A stretch of DNA of 64,000 nt, taken from positions 3,320-67,319 of the forward strand of contig JBBPYK010000015.1 in NCBI GenBank assembly GCA_038199985.1, read 5' to 3'. The notes beneath the pieces are model-generated. The model was not told where the DNA came from. It made no database searches and was given only the letters and a program-made list of their open reading frames with translations. The DNA is from Arthrobacter_J sp038199985 (GTDB lineage: Bacteria > Actinomycetota > Actinomycetes > Actinomycetales > Micrococcaceae). Numbering within the stretch: position 1 is the first letter of the stretch; every line of letters begins with the position of its first letter. Both the position numbers and the translations under genes were made by a program. Shown here in pieces: positions 1 to 8,766 of this stretch.

Positions 1-1
1 C

Positions 2-313
2 GGAGGGGACCTGCTGTGCCTGCGGGAAGACGTGGGCCGCCACAATGCTGTCGATAAGGTCATCGGGTGGGCACTGCGGGAGAATCTGTTGCCGCTATCA
101 GGGACCGTCCTGCAGGTCTCCGGAAGGGCGTCCTTCGAGCTGGTACAAAAAGCGTTCCTGGCGGGCATCCCGATCCTCTCGGCTGTCAGCGCACCATCCT
201 CGCTCGCAGTCGGACTGGCAGAGACCTCTGGGCTTACGCTGGCAGGCTTCAGCAGGCGTACACGAGTCAACGTCTACACGCATCAAGAACGGATCACCTC
301 AGCAGGACACTGA
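2..313 (+). CDS. fdhD: FdhD, formate dehydrogenase accessory sulfurtransferase (3' part)
   Basis: The reading frame is open from base 2 and ends in TGA, so only the last ~103 residues are in the window. They carry the FdhD C-terminal signatures: REDVGRHNAVDKVIG, then GRASFELVQKAFLAGIP, SAPSSLAVGLAE and a final RVNVYT. FdhD passes sulfur from IscS to the molybdenum cofactor of formate dehydrogenases and relatives. The catalytic CxxC lies further upstream, outside the window. A likely client, a YdeP-type molybdopterin oxidoreductase, is encoded about 33 kb downstream. The gene is cut by the edge, not visibly broken. Confidence 0.93.
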   Translation, partial: GGDLLCLREDVGRHNAVDKVIGWALRENLLPLSGTVLQVSGRASFELVQKAFLAGIPILSAVSAPSSLAVGLAETSGLTLAGFSRRTRVNVYTHQERITSAGH

Positions 314-365
314 CGATGTCGGTGCCGACGAGTAGGCTGGAGTCCGATCAAATGGAGGCTCTTGC

Positions 366-2270
366 ATGAGTATGGAAGGCGCGGCCTGGAGTTCCCTTTA
401 CCGGATATCCACCGCCAAGGACAGCAAGAACAAATTCTCGAAGGAAACGTTTAAACGGATCGTCTTCTTCGCCGGACCGTACAAGAACAAGCTCATAGCT
501 TTTGTGCTGCTCTCAGTTGTTGGAGCCTTTCTGGCGATCGCGACACCCATTCTGGCTGGCGCAGTTGTTGACGCCATCGTTGCGAAGGATGCCGTCGGCG
601 TCGTCATTCGGCTTGCCATCATCATTGCCTTAGTGGCGCTGGCGGACGCAGCGGTCAGCATGCTCACCCGGTGGTATTCCTCCCGGGTCGGTGAGGGTGT
701 GATCTTGGACCTCCGTACCGCGGTTTTCAACCACGTTCAAAAGATGCCGATCGCTTTCTTCACCCGTACCCGTACCGGCGCGCTGGTCAGCCGGCTGAAT
801 AACGACGTCATCGGCGCTCAGCAGGCCTTCAGCGGCGCTCTGTCAGGGGTGGTGAGTAACGTTGTCCTGCTGACGCTGACGCTCATTGTCATGCTGAACA
901 CCTCCTGGCTGGTGACACTGCTTGCGGTGATCATGTTGCCGGTCTTTCTCCTGCCTGCGCGAAGGATGGGGAGCCGGCTGGCAGCCCTGCGGAGGGAAGC
1001 TGCGGATCATAACTCGGCCATGGGGACGCAGATGACTGAGCGGTTCTCTGCTCCGGGTGCAACACTTGTGAAATTGTTTGGCCGGCCTGCGGAGGAGTCG
1101 CACGAGTTCGAGGTCCGTGCAGCGCGCGTGCGTGACATCGGAGTCAAGATGGCGATGATGCAGTTCACCTTCGTTGCAGCCCTGATGCTGGTCTCAGCGC
1201 TGGCTCTGGCACTGGTGTACGGGCTTGGCGGGTTCCTGGCGATCCAGGGGCAACTGGAAGTGGGCGAACTGGTCACCCTAGCGCTGCTGCTGACGCGCCT
1301 CTACGCGCCACTGACCAACCTTGCCAATGCGCGCGTGGAAATTATGAGCGCTGTGGTCAGCTTTGAGCGGGTTTTTGAGGTTCTGGATCTGGTGCCTCTG
1401 ATCCGTGAACGGGACAACGCCGGAGACGTCCCGGACGGCCCCGTAGCCGTCGAATTTAACGACGTGCGGTTCGGATACCCGTCGGCGGACAAGGTGTCTC
1501 TGGCATCCCTCGAAGAAGTGTCCACACTTGACACCAGGGGTGGAGAGGAAGTCCTGCACGGGATTTCCTTCCGGGTTGAGCCTGGCCAAACCGTGGCGCT
1601 CGTGGGGTCATCGGGTGCAGGAAAATCGACCATTGCGCAGCTGATGGCTCGGCTGTACGACGTCGACAGCGGCACTGTGCGTCTGGCGGGAACTGACATT
1701 CGAGATGTTAGTTTCCAATCGCTGCGCGAAACGCTCGGGATGGTCACTCAGGACGGCCACCTCTTCCACGAGACCATCAAGTCGAATCTATTGCTGGCCA
1801 ACCCTGACGCGACGGATGAACTGATTTGGGACGCTCTGCGAAGAGCTCGGCTCGAAGCTTTGATCCAGTCGCTCCCGGATGGGTTGGAGACCCTGGTAGG
1901 GGAGCGAGGCTACCGGCTGTCCGGCGGGGAACGTCAGCGCATGACCATAGCGCGGCTACTGCTGGCAGAACCTCGCGTAGTGATCCTCGACGAGGCTACG
2001 GCAGCGCTCGATTCGACGTCGGAAGCCGCAGTCCAAGCGGCGCTGAGCGAAGCGCTGCACGGACGAACCGCCGTCGTCATAGCTCACAGGCTGTCAACCA
2101 TCCGTAGGGCAGATCAGATTCTGGTGGTTGAGGCTGGGGAGATCATTGAGCGGGGTAACCATTCAGAACTCATAGCGCACGGTGGACGTTATGCCGAACT
2201 GCACCAAACGCAGTTTGCGTCACAAGATGAAGATGCCACTGCGGTGCCTGCCGGTCCGAGGCCAGCATAG
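366..2270 (+). CDS. ABC transporter, fused permease and ATPase (exporter type)
   Basis: A 634-residue half-transporter with an N-terminal six-helix ABC exporter domain (about residues 30-330) and a C-terminal nucleotide-binding domain. Walker A GSSGAGKST starts near residue 414, the signature LSGGERQR is at 518-525, Walker B VVILDE follows near 538, and an H-loop AHRLST comes later. The ATPase domain carries an extra segment of about 20 residues before Walker A (SLEEVSTLDTRGGEE), which some actinobacterial exporters share. Such proteins act as membrane dimers exporting drugs, lipids or peptides; the substrate cannot be read from sequence. ATG at 366 is preceded by GGAGG with 7-nt spacing. It follows fdhD by 52 bases and could be read from the same transcript. 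Confidence 0.9.
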   Translation: MSMEGAAWSSLYRISTAKDSKNKFSKETFKRIVFFAGPYKNKLIAFVLLSVVGAFLAIATPILAGAVVDAIVAKDAVGVVIRLAIIIALVALADAAVSMLTRWYSSRVGEGVILDLRTAVFNHVQKMPIAFFTRTRTGALVSRLNNDVIGAQQAFSGALSGVVSNVVLLTLTLIVMLNTSWLVTLLAVIMLPVFLLPARRMGSRLAALRREAADHNSAMGTQMTERFSAPGATLVKLFGRPAEESHEFEVRAARVRDIGVKMAMMQFTFVAALMLVSALALALVYGLGGFLAIQGQLEVGELVTLALLLTRLYAPLTNLANARVEIMSAVVSFERVFEVLDLVPLIRERDNAGDVPDGPVAVEFNDVRFGYPSADKVSLASLEEVSTLDTRGGEEVLHGISFRVEPGQTVALVGSSGAGKSTIAQLMARLYDVDSGTVRLAGTDIRDVSFQSLRETLGMVTQDGHLFHETIKSNLLLANPDATDELIWDALRRARLEALIQSLPDGLETLVGERGYRLSGGERQRMTIARLLLAEPRVVILDEATAALDSTSEAAVQAALSEALHGRTAVVIAHRLSTIRRADQILVVEAGEIIERGNHSELIAHGGRYAELHQTQFASQDEDATAVPAGPRPA

Positions 2271-2413
2271 ACAAGGGTCAGGGCTGACGAGCTCTATTCA
2301 TCCCATCACCAGATCCTCAGCGTGCTGACGTCTGGCGGACGCTAGGATTCACCGCACCATAGAGCGATCACGGTCAGGGATGCCATGCGGATAGGCCGAC
2401 GCAACAACATTAG

Positions 2414-2487
2414 TGCCCCCGACCGGAATCGAACCGATGACCTGCCCTTTAGGAGAGGGCCGCTCTATCCTACTGAGCTACGAGGGC
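2414..2487 (-). tRNA. tRNA-Arg (anticodon CCU)
   Basis: Read on the minus strand, the 74 nt fold as a cloverleaf: acceptor arm GCCCTCG pairs with CGGGGGC (one G-U), discriminator A, D-arm GCTC/GAGC, anticodon stem GCCCT/AGGGC around loop CTCCTAA, and T-arm with TTCGATT. The anticodon CCT decodes AGG. CCA is not encoded. It lies 21 bases downstream of the minus-strand membrane protein gene and may be co-transcribed. No integrase or duplicated tRNA end is seen nearby. Confidence 0.95.
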
Positions 2488-2508
2488 GGAATATCCGCAC
2501 TTATCCTA

Positions 2509-3180
2509 CTAGCTGGCCGGCTCGGCTGGGAAAACGGGTGCCCTGCCACGGTGGCTGAGGCGGGGAAGAATCAATGCGATCAGGGCGGCCAGCACGCTGA
2601 GACCCAGCAAGATCCAGCGCGCTATGGTCAGCGTGCTAGCTAGGACGACGGTGCCGTCGTCTGGAGCGTTGGCACCGAGAAGCGCATCGATGGCAAAGTT
2701 CTCCCAGATGTCAATGATGGCGAAGAGAATGGGAGGAAGCCACAGGAGCCTACGCAACCCGCGTTTAACCGTATTGCTTCCGATAAGCAGCAACCATACG
2801 ACCGCAAAGAACAGCGGGAAGAGCATACCGGCGGTCTTGTGCAGATAGCTAAGTTGGCCACGTGCGTCTTCGCTCATGGCGTTGCGAAGCGACTCGATAT
2901 AGGCGGGGTCGTAGCCGCCGATCAGGGAGTCCGGCATGGCGAGGCCACCACTGAGCTGTGTCATTTGGTTAAGCGTCAGCAGGTGGAAGTACCAGAACAA
3001 AAAGAGGACGGCGACGACGCCGGCAATCACCACGAGGTTTCCGTTGCGCTGGCCCTCTGAGGGGGAATGAGAAGACGGTGCGGTCCCCGGGTAGAGCCGA
3101 GCCTGGAGCCCTGATGGGGGGCGGCTGATTGGCCCTGTAGCGCCGTGTTTGGCGGCGCGCTGTGCTGGTGTCTTTCCCAT
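2509..3180 (-). CDS. Predicted four-helix membrane protein, unknown function
   Basis: A 223-residue protein with a basic, proline-rich N-terminus (residues 1-48), then about four hydrophobic segments: VVIAGVVAVLFLFWYF, LFPLFFAVVWLLLIG, LLWLPPILFAIIDIW and ILLGLSVLAALIALIL. A loop of about 60 residues after the first helix (QMTQLSGG...MSEDARGQLSYLHKTAG) is probably outside the membrane. I do not recognise a named family. There is no clear ribosome site before the ATG, but CATACT lies 8 bases upstream, so the mRNA may be leaderless. tRNA-Arg follows directly downstream on the same strand. Confidence 0.75.
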   Translation of the reverse strand: MGKTPAQRAAKHGATGPISRPPSGLQARLYPGTAPSSHSPSEGQRNGNLVVIAGVVAVLFLFWYFHLLTLNQMTQLSGGLAMPDSLIGGYDPAYIESLRNAMSEDARGQLSYLHKTAGMLFPLFFAVVWLLLIGSNTVKRGLRRLLWLPPILFAIIDIWENFAIDALLGANAPDDGTVVLASTLTIARWILLGLSVLAALIALILPRLSHRGRAPVFPAEPAS

Positions 3181-3339
3181 AGGTTCCCAGTATGGCTGAT
3201 GCTAACCGATTGGCCACAATTGATCTTTATAGCAGGCACGCCCTTAAACAGCCAATTTAGGTCTCGGTTTGATTAAGTTGTGCTTTGAATCACATTTAGG
3301 GCTTGCGATTGTGTAGCAAATGTCTGTTTCTTGTTAAGT

Positions 3340-4908
3340 ATGTCCTTAGGATCACTCGCACCCATGGCCAATCCGGCCGACCAAGTTGGTTGGCTGTCCG
3401 CTCTCGAAGACGGCATCGACGCCGTCTTCGAGCCGATCACAGAAGTATTCTCGGCAATAGTCTTTTTCCCCATCGTCATCGGGGAGATCTCGTTCCCATT
3501 CGTGGTGGCCTGGCTCATCGCAGCCGCTGTCATCTTCACCATCTACTTCGGTTTCATCCAGTTCCGCGGACTTGGGGTCGCACTGGACGTTGTCCGCGGC
3601 AAGTTCTCCAAACCCTCCGACCCCGGAGAGGTGCCCCATTTTCAGGCGCTGACGTCGGCGCTGTCCGGAACAGTCGGTCTCGGCAACATTGCCGGTGTCG
3701 GTGCAGCTATGGCCCTCGGTGGCCCGGGTGCAACATTCTGGATGATCCTCGCTGGTCTCCTCGGCATGTGTACCAAGTTCGCGGAATGCACCCTGGGTGT
3801 GAAATACCGCGAGATCCACGCTGATGGGACCGTCACCGGCGGCCCGTTCAAGTACCTGCCAGTAGCGTTCAGCAAGTTCGGCAAGTGGCCCGCAAAGATC
3901 CTGACCGGGATCTTCGCTGCAGCCATCCTGTTCTTCGGCGTGGCCGGCGGCAACATGTTCCAGGCCAACCAGACATTTGCTCAGGTTCAGAACGTCACTG
4001 GTGGTGAGGACGGGTTCCTCGGAAGTGTCGGCGCCGCGTTCATCTTCGGCATCATTCTGGCCGCACTCGTTGCGGCAGTGATCCTCGGCGGAATGAAGTC
4101 CATCGGCGCCACCACCTCAAAGCTGGTGCCCGCCATGGCTATCGTTTACGTCATCGCTTGTCTCGTGGTCATCTTGACCAACCTCAGTAACGTGCCTGCT
4201 GCATTCGGAGCCATACTCGACGGTGCATTCAGCCCCGAAGGTATGGCCGGTGGTGTCATCGGCGTCATGATCGTTGGGTTCCAGCGGGCCGCATTCTCCA
4301 ATGAGGCAGGTCTTGGCTCGGCTCCGATCGCGCACTCCACCGTCAAGACGCGTCGTCCAGTGTCAGAGGGCTTCGTGGCGTTGTTCGAACCACTGGTGGA
4401 CACCGTGTTGATCTGTACCATGACGGCACTGACCATCATCATCGCTGGAGCTCCCAGCTTCGGCGAAGGAATGGCTCAGGTCCAGGCTGGCGGCGAAACT
4501 CCCGACGGTGTGACGCTGACCTCGGATGCATTCGAAACCGTTATTCCTTGGTTCCCGGTCCTCTTGGCCATCGCGGTCGCGCTCTTTGCCTTCTCCACGC
4601 TGATCACTTGGTCCTACTACGGGCTGAAGGCCTGGGGCTACCTGTTCGGCGAGGGCAAGGTCTCTGTGATCGTCTACAAGTGCATCTTCTTGTTCTTCAC
4701 GGTGACAGGTTGTGTCTTGACGTTCGGTCAGGTCTTGAACTTTGCAGACGCCGCACTGTTCGTCTGCGCATTCGTGAACCTGCTCGGCGTGTACATGCTG
4801 CTGCCAGTCATCAAGAAGGAAATGAAGGAATACCTGGCGGACCGCAAGAGCGGAAAGCTTTACGATCTGGGCGAAGAAGAATCGACACTCGCCGAAACCA
4901 ACCGTTAG
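3340..4908 (+). CDS. Alanine/glycine:cation symporter (AGCS family)
   Basis: A protein of about 522 residues with around ten membrane helices and the AGCS hallmarks FQALTSALSGTVGLGNIAGVG (first part of the sodium/substrate site), GMCTKFAECTLGVKYR and AAFSNEAGLGSAPIAHS. Members import alanine, glycine or other small amino acids with sodium or protons. The start is unclear: TTG 3331, ATG 3340 and ATG 3364 are in frame and none has a strong ribosome site; family members align only from about ADQVGW onward, so ATG 3364 is possible. The N-terminal 25 residues before the first helix are longer than usual. A hairpin terminator follows. Confidence 0.9.
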   Translation: MSLGSLAPMANPADQVGWLSALEDGIDAVFEPITEVFSAIVFFPIVIGEISFPFVVAWLIAAAVIFTIYFGFIQFRGLGVALDVVRGKFSKPSDPGEVPHFQALTSALSGTVGLGNIAGVGAAMALGGPGATFWMILAGLLGMCTKFAECTLGVKYREIHADGTVTGGPFKYLPVAFSKFGKWPAKILTGIFAAAILFFGVAGGNMFQANQTFAQVQNVTGGEDGFLGSVGAAFIFGIILAALVAAVILGGMKSIGATTSKLVPAMAIVYVIACLVVILTNLSNVPAAFGAILDGAFSPEGMAGGVIGVMIVGFQRAAFSNEAGLGSAPIAHSTVKTRRPVSEGFVALFEPLVDTVLICTMTALTIIIAGAPSFGEGMAQVQAGGETPDGVTLTSDAFETVIPWFPVLLAIAVALFAFSTLITWSYYGLKAWGYLFGEGKVSVIVYKCIFLFFTVTGCVLTFGQVLNFADAALFVCAFVNLLGVYMLLPVIKKEMKEYLADRKSGKLYDLGEEESTLAETNR

Positions 4909-4938
4909 TTCCATCGCTTCATTACATCGCATCGGGAA

Positions 4939-4974
4939 GGAAGCCCGCCTAGACCACGGTCCGGGCGGGCTTCC
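4939..4974 (+). terminator. Hairpin terminator after the symporter gene
   Basis: Perfect 11-bp inverted repeat (GGAAGCCCGCC at 4939-4949, its complement at 4964-4974) around a 14-nt loop, 31 bases after the symporter stop. The T-tract is weak (gcttta), as is common in high-GC organisms. Confidence 0.7.
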
Positions 4975-5021
4975 GCTTTAAGCGAACGGGGCACTCGGGC
5001 GTGGATGTCAGCGCCACGCTC

Positions 5022-5027
5022 TACACT
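5022..5027 (+). promoter_or_regulatory. -10 box (TACACT) for leaderless pcrA
   Basis: TACACT ends 10 bases before the ATG at 5038 and there is no ribosome site between them. This favours a leaderless transcript and the 5038 start over the in-frame ATG at 5005. Confidence 0.45.
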
Positions 5028-5037
5028 GGAAACCACC

Positions 5038-7476
5038 ATGGATATGCTGTTTGACCCCTACGAATCTGCCCCCGCTACCCGTCGCACTGCCCCGCAGGAA
5101 CGTGCGTCTGACGTTGTCAACGCCAGCCCCGGCGTCGACGTATCGCCTGCCCTGATCCCTGAAGAGCTGCTGGCAGGGCTTAACCCGCAGCAGGAGGCTG
5201 CCGTACAGCACAGCGGATCGCCCCTGCTGATTGTTGCTGGCGCAGGATCAGGGAAAACCCGTGTGCTCAGTCACCGAATTGCCTATCTGTTGGCTACCCG
5301 GCGTGCTCATCCTGGGCAGATCCTTGCCATCACGTTCACCAATAAGGCCGCAGCGGAAATGCGCGAGCGGATAGAAGTGCTGGTCGGTGATGCAGCGAAG
5401 CGCATGTGGATCTCTACCTTTCACTCATCATGCGTGCGGATCCTGCGGCGGGAAGCACCGAACGTGGGAATGCGCTCCAATTTCTCGATCTACGACTCCG
5501 CGGATACGCTGCGGCTGGTTACGCTCGTTGCCAAGGGGCTGGATCTGGATCCCAAGCGCTTTGCACCAAAGATGATCCAGCACAAAATCTCTGCCCTGAA
5601 GAACGAACTGATCGACGACGAATCTTTTGCCTCTACGTCTAATCACTCCGATCCGGTAGAGCAGGCGGTCGCTCAGGTGTACTCCGGGTACACGCAGCGC
5701 ATGCGTCAGGCCAACGCCATGGATTTTGATGACCTGATCGCACAGACCGTCTTCATGTTCCGTGCTTTCCCCGGAGTAGCGGACTATTACCGACGCCGGT
5801 TCCGTCATGTGCTGGTGGATGAATATCAGGACACCAACCACGCCCAGTATGCGCTGGTGCGCGAACTCACCGGTGCAGTGGCGGAGAGCGGTGATCCTGA
5901 GGCGGAGTTGACTGTCGTGGGCGATTCGGATCAAAGCATCTATGCCTTTCGTGGCGCCGATGTCCGCAACATTGTGGAGTTCGAGAAGGACTATCCAACG
6001 GCGCGCACCATTTTGTTGGAACAGAATTATCGATCCACCCAGACCATTCTCAGTGCTGCCAATGCGGTCATTTCGCGCAACCCAGACCGTCCTGATAAAC
6101 ACTTGTGGACGGCAGAGGGTAACGGGGAAAAGATCGTCGGTTACGTCGGCGAGAATGAGCACGAAGAAGCCCGCTTTATTGCCGACGAAATCGATCGCTT
6201 GCAGGATGACGCAAACCTCCGGCCTGGCGACGTGGCTATTTTCTACCGCACCAACGCACAGTCGCGCACTATCGAGGAAATCCTTATGCGCGTGGGCTTG
6301 CCATACAAAGTGGTGGGCGGCACACGGTTCTACGAGCGCAAAGAAATCAAGGATGCGCTCGCCTACTTACGGGTGCTGGTGAACAAGGACGACGTTGTGA
6401 ACCTGCGGCGAATCCTCAACGAGCCCAAGCGCGGCATTGGTGACCGCGCTGAGGGCGCAGTGGCCGCGCTGGCCGAACGGGAGCGCCTCAGCTTCATGGA
6501 CGCGCTCCGCAGGGCTGACGAAGCTCCCGGTCTGGCAACTCGCTCATTGAACGCGGTCAACGGCTTCGTGAAGCTGATTGACGACCTCGCGGAGGTTGCG
6601 GATGGCTCGGGTGCTGCCGCAGCACTAGAAGCCGTCTTGGAGCAAACTGGTTACCTCGAACAGTTGCGGCGCAGCTCGGATCCACAGGACGAGTCTCGGG
6701 TGGAGAACCTCGCAGAGCTCGTGGCTGTCATCCGTGAATACGTGCGTGATAATAAGGATGGAACGCTGGGAGATTTTCTGGAGCAGGTGGCTCTCGTTGC
6801 CGATGCGGACCAGATCCCAGATATGCCCGAAGGGTCATCGGAAGAGATCGCGGCGGCCGTCGAGGAGTCTAGGCGGCAGGGAGTTGTCACACTGATGACT
6901 CTGCATACCGCTAAGGGTCTCGAATTTCCTGTCGTCTTCCTCACCGGACTGGAACAGGGCATCTTCCCGCACCAGCGATCCGCCACGGACCCTAAAGAGC
7001 TCGCCGAGGAACGCAGACTGGCGTACGTGGGGTTGACCAGGGCCCGGCAGCGCCTGTACCTGACACGGTCGGAAGTTCGGAGCATGTGGGGCCAGAGCCA
7101 ATACAACCCGGCCAGTCAGTTCCTTTCCGAAGTCCCCGAAGCGCTTATCGATTGGAAACGTGAAGGTACCGAAAAACCAACATGGGGCGGCGGAACCACC
7201 ACTACGAGCCGCTATGGTGGCTCTCACTGGGGCGCGGGGTCAGGTGGGGCCGCTGCCGATGCGAGTCCGCGCCGCTCCGCCGTCGGGCGTGTACAACCGC
7301 AGAAGGAAGTCATCTCCGTCAAGGTTGGGGACGCGGTAAACCACACGTCCTTCGGAAACGGGACCGTCATCGGTCTGGAAGGTTCGGGGGACAAGACGGT
7401 GGCGAAGGTCAAGTTCGACATCGGAGACAAGCGGCTATTGCTACGGTATGCACCGTTGGTCAAAGTTGATCAGTGA
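5038..7476 (+). CDS. pcrA: ATP-dependent DNA helicase PcrA/UvrD
   Basis: An 812-residue superfamily 1A 3'-5' helicase for nucleotide excision repair, replication restart and removal of RecA filaments. Visible motifs: QEAAVQ (Q motif) near 45, AGAGSGKT Walker A at 67-74, TFTNKAAAEM, DEYQDT (motif II) at 261-266, GDSDQSIYAFRGAD near 295, QNYRST, TLHTAKGLEF (motif V), and AYVGLTRARQRLYL (motif VI). The C-terminal 55 residues (VKVGDAVNHTSFGNGTVIGL onward) form the Tudor-like PcrA domain that contacts RNA polymerase. ATG 5038 gives the common Micrococcaceae beginning MDMLFDP and sits behind a -10 box; an upstream ATG at 5005 would add 11 residues. Confidence 0.96.
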   Translation: MDMLFDPYESAPATRRTAPQERASDVVNASPGVDVSPALIPEELLAGLNPQQEAAVQHSGSPLLIVAGAGSGKTRVLSHRIAYLLATRRAHPGQILAITFTNKAAAEMRERIEVLVGDAAKRMWISTFHSSCVRILRREAPNVGMRSNFSIYDSADTLRLVTLVAKGLDLDPKRFAPKMIQHKISALKNELIDDESFASTSNHSDPVEQAVAQVYSGYTQRMRQANAMDFDDLIAQTVFMFRAFPGVADYYRRRFRHVLVDEYQDTNHAQYALVRELTGAVAESGDPEAELTVVGDSDQSIYAFRGADVRNIVEFEKDYPTARTILLEQNYRSTQTILSAANAVISRNPDRPDKHLWTAEGNGEKIVGYVGENEHEEARFIADEIDRLQDDANLRPGDVAIFYRTNAQSRTIEEILMRVGLPYKVVGGTRFYERKEIKDALAYLRVLVNKDDVVNLRRILNEPKRGIGDRAEGAVAALAERERLSFMDALRRADEAPGLATRSLNAVNGFVKLIDDLAEVADGSGAAAALEAVLEQTGYLEQLRRSSDPQDESRVENLAELVAVIREYVRDNKDGTLGDFLEQVALVADADQIPDMPEGSSEEIAAAVEESRRQGVVTLMTLHTAKGLEFPVVFLTGLEQGIFPHQRSATDPKELAEERRLAYVGLTRARQRLYLTRSEVRSMWGQSQYNPASQFLSEVPEALIDWKREGTEKPTWGGGTTTTSRYGGSHWGAGSGGAAADASPRRSAVGRVQPQKEVISVKVGDAVNHTSFGNGTVIGLEGSGDKTVAKVKFDIGDKRLLLRYAPLVKVDQ

Positions 7477-7535
7477 GTTGCGTGGTGTGTGCTTCATCAC
7501 GAAAGCGGTAGTCTGGGAACGGCCCCAGAGGCCAA

Positions 7536-7549
7536 GGGACTAAAGTTCC
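7536..7549 (+). promoter_or_regulatory. DosR-like palindrome upstream of sucC
   Basis: GGGACTAAAGTTCC matches 13 of 14 positions of the core GGGACTWWAGTCCC bound by the dormancy/hypoxia regulator DosR (DevR) of mycobacteria. It lies 38 bases before the sucC start and just after another GC-rich stretch (GGCCCCAGAGGCC). The function here is inferred from the match only. Confidence 0.45.
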
Positions 7550-7587
7550 GTAAGTAAACCTACTTCGACGTAGAAGGACGCAAGCCC

Positions 7588-8748
7588 GTGGACCTGTTTG
7601 AATATCAGGCGCGCGATATGTTCGAGGCGCACGGAGTACCCGTGCTTGCCGGCATCGTGGCGCACACACCCGAAGAAGCAAAAGCAGCAGCCGAAAAGAT
7701 TGGCGGCGTAGTTGTCGTCAAGGCGCAGGTTAAGGTCGGAGGCCGTGGCAAAGCTGGCGGTGTGAAGGTCGCTAAGACACCTGATGAGGTCTTTGAACAC
7801 GCGTCAAACATCCTCGGAATGGACATCAAGGGCCATACGGTCAACACCATCATGATCGCCCAAGGCGCAGATATCGCAGAGGAATATTACTTCTCCGTGC
7901 TGCTTGACCGGGCAAATCGCAATTACCTCGCCATGTGCTCTGTCGAGGGCGGCGTGGAAATCGAGGTGCTCGCTGTCGAGCGTCCTGACGCCCTGGCCAA
8001 GGTCGCCATTGATCCCTCGGTGGGGATTGACCGGGCCAAGGCAGATGAAATCGTTGCAGAAGCCGGTTTCGCCGAGGAGCTGCGCGACGATGTCGCCAAA
8101 GCAATTCTGAAGCTGTGGGACGTTTTCTCCAAGGAAGACGCCACGCTCGTTGAAGTCAACCCGCTCGTCAAGACCGGATCCGGTGAAATTCTTGCCCTCG
8201 ACGGCAAGGTATCCCTAGATGAGAATGCTGACTTCCGTCAGGAAGGCCACGCTGCCCTGGAGGACAAAGACGCTGCAGACCCGCTCGAAGCGAAGGCAAA
8301 GGCCGCAGGCCTGAACTACGTGAAGCTCGACGGCGAGGTTGGTGTCATCGGAAACGGTGCCGGGCTGGTCATGTCCACGCTCGACGTCGTCGCCTACGCC
8401 GGAGAAGCACACGGCGGCGTGAAACCAGCCAACTTCCTGGACATTGGCGGTGGAGCCTCGGCTGAGGTCATGTCCGCAGGACTGGACGTCATCCTGAACG
8501 ATGACCAGGTCAAGTCTGTCTTCGTCAACGTCTTCGGCGGCATCACCGCTTGCGACGCTGTAGCCACCGGCATCGTCAAGGCGCTTGAAATCTTGGGCGA
8601 CGAAGCCAACAAGCCTCTGGTCGTGCGCCTCGACGGCAACAACGTGGAGGAAGGCCGTCGGATCCTTGCCGCGGCAAATCACCCGTTGGTAACTCTTGCC
8701 ACCACCATGGACGAAGGCGCCGATAAGGCTGCCGAGCTGGCCGCGTAG
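7588..8748 (+). CDS. sucC: Succinate-CoA ligase (ADP-forming), beta subunit
   Basis: A 386-residue ATP-grasp subunit of the TCA-cycle enzyme that converts succinyl-CoA to succinate with ATP formation. The start MDLFEYQARDMFEAHGVPV is typical of SucC. The ATP-grasp region includes VVVKAQVKVGGRGKAGGVK (residues 46-64), ATLVEVNPLV and ALDGKVSLDENA; the C-terminal CoA-ligase half has NFLDIGGGAS and VFVNVFGGITACD. The start is GTG with GAAGGAC about 9 bases upstream. sucD follows after 18 bases, so the two form an operon. A DosR-like palindrome lies in the leader. Confidence 0.97.
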   Translation: MDLFEYQARDMFEAHGVPVLAGIVAHTPEEAKAAAEKIGGVVVVKAQVKVGGRGKAGGVKVAKTPDEVFEHASNILGMDIKGHTVNTIMIAQGADIAEEYYFSVLLDRANRNYLAMCSVEGGVEIEVLAVERPDALAKVAIDPSVGIDRAKADEIVAEAGFAEELRDDVAKAILKLWDVFSKEDATLVEVNPLVKTGSGEILALDGKVSLDENADFRQEGHAALEDKDAADPLEAKAKAAGLNYVKLDGEVGVIGNGAGLVMSTLDVVAYAGEAHGGVKPANFLDIGGGASAEVMSAGLDVILNDDQVKSVFVNVFGGITACDAVATGIVKALEILGDEANKPLVVRLDGNNVEEGRRILAAANHPLVTLATTMDEGADKAAELAA

Positions 8749-8766
8749 AAAGTAAAGGTTTCGAGA

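Noticed and set aside
2414..2487. tRNA-Arg as an integration site for a genomic island
   Set aside because: No integrase, no repeated tRNA end and no change in gene type on either side.
2413..2643. Plus-strand ORF across the tRNA-Arg gene
   Set aside because: The start lies in the tRNA and the rest is antisense to the membrane protein; the beginning only translates the reverse strand of the tRNA.
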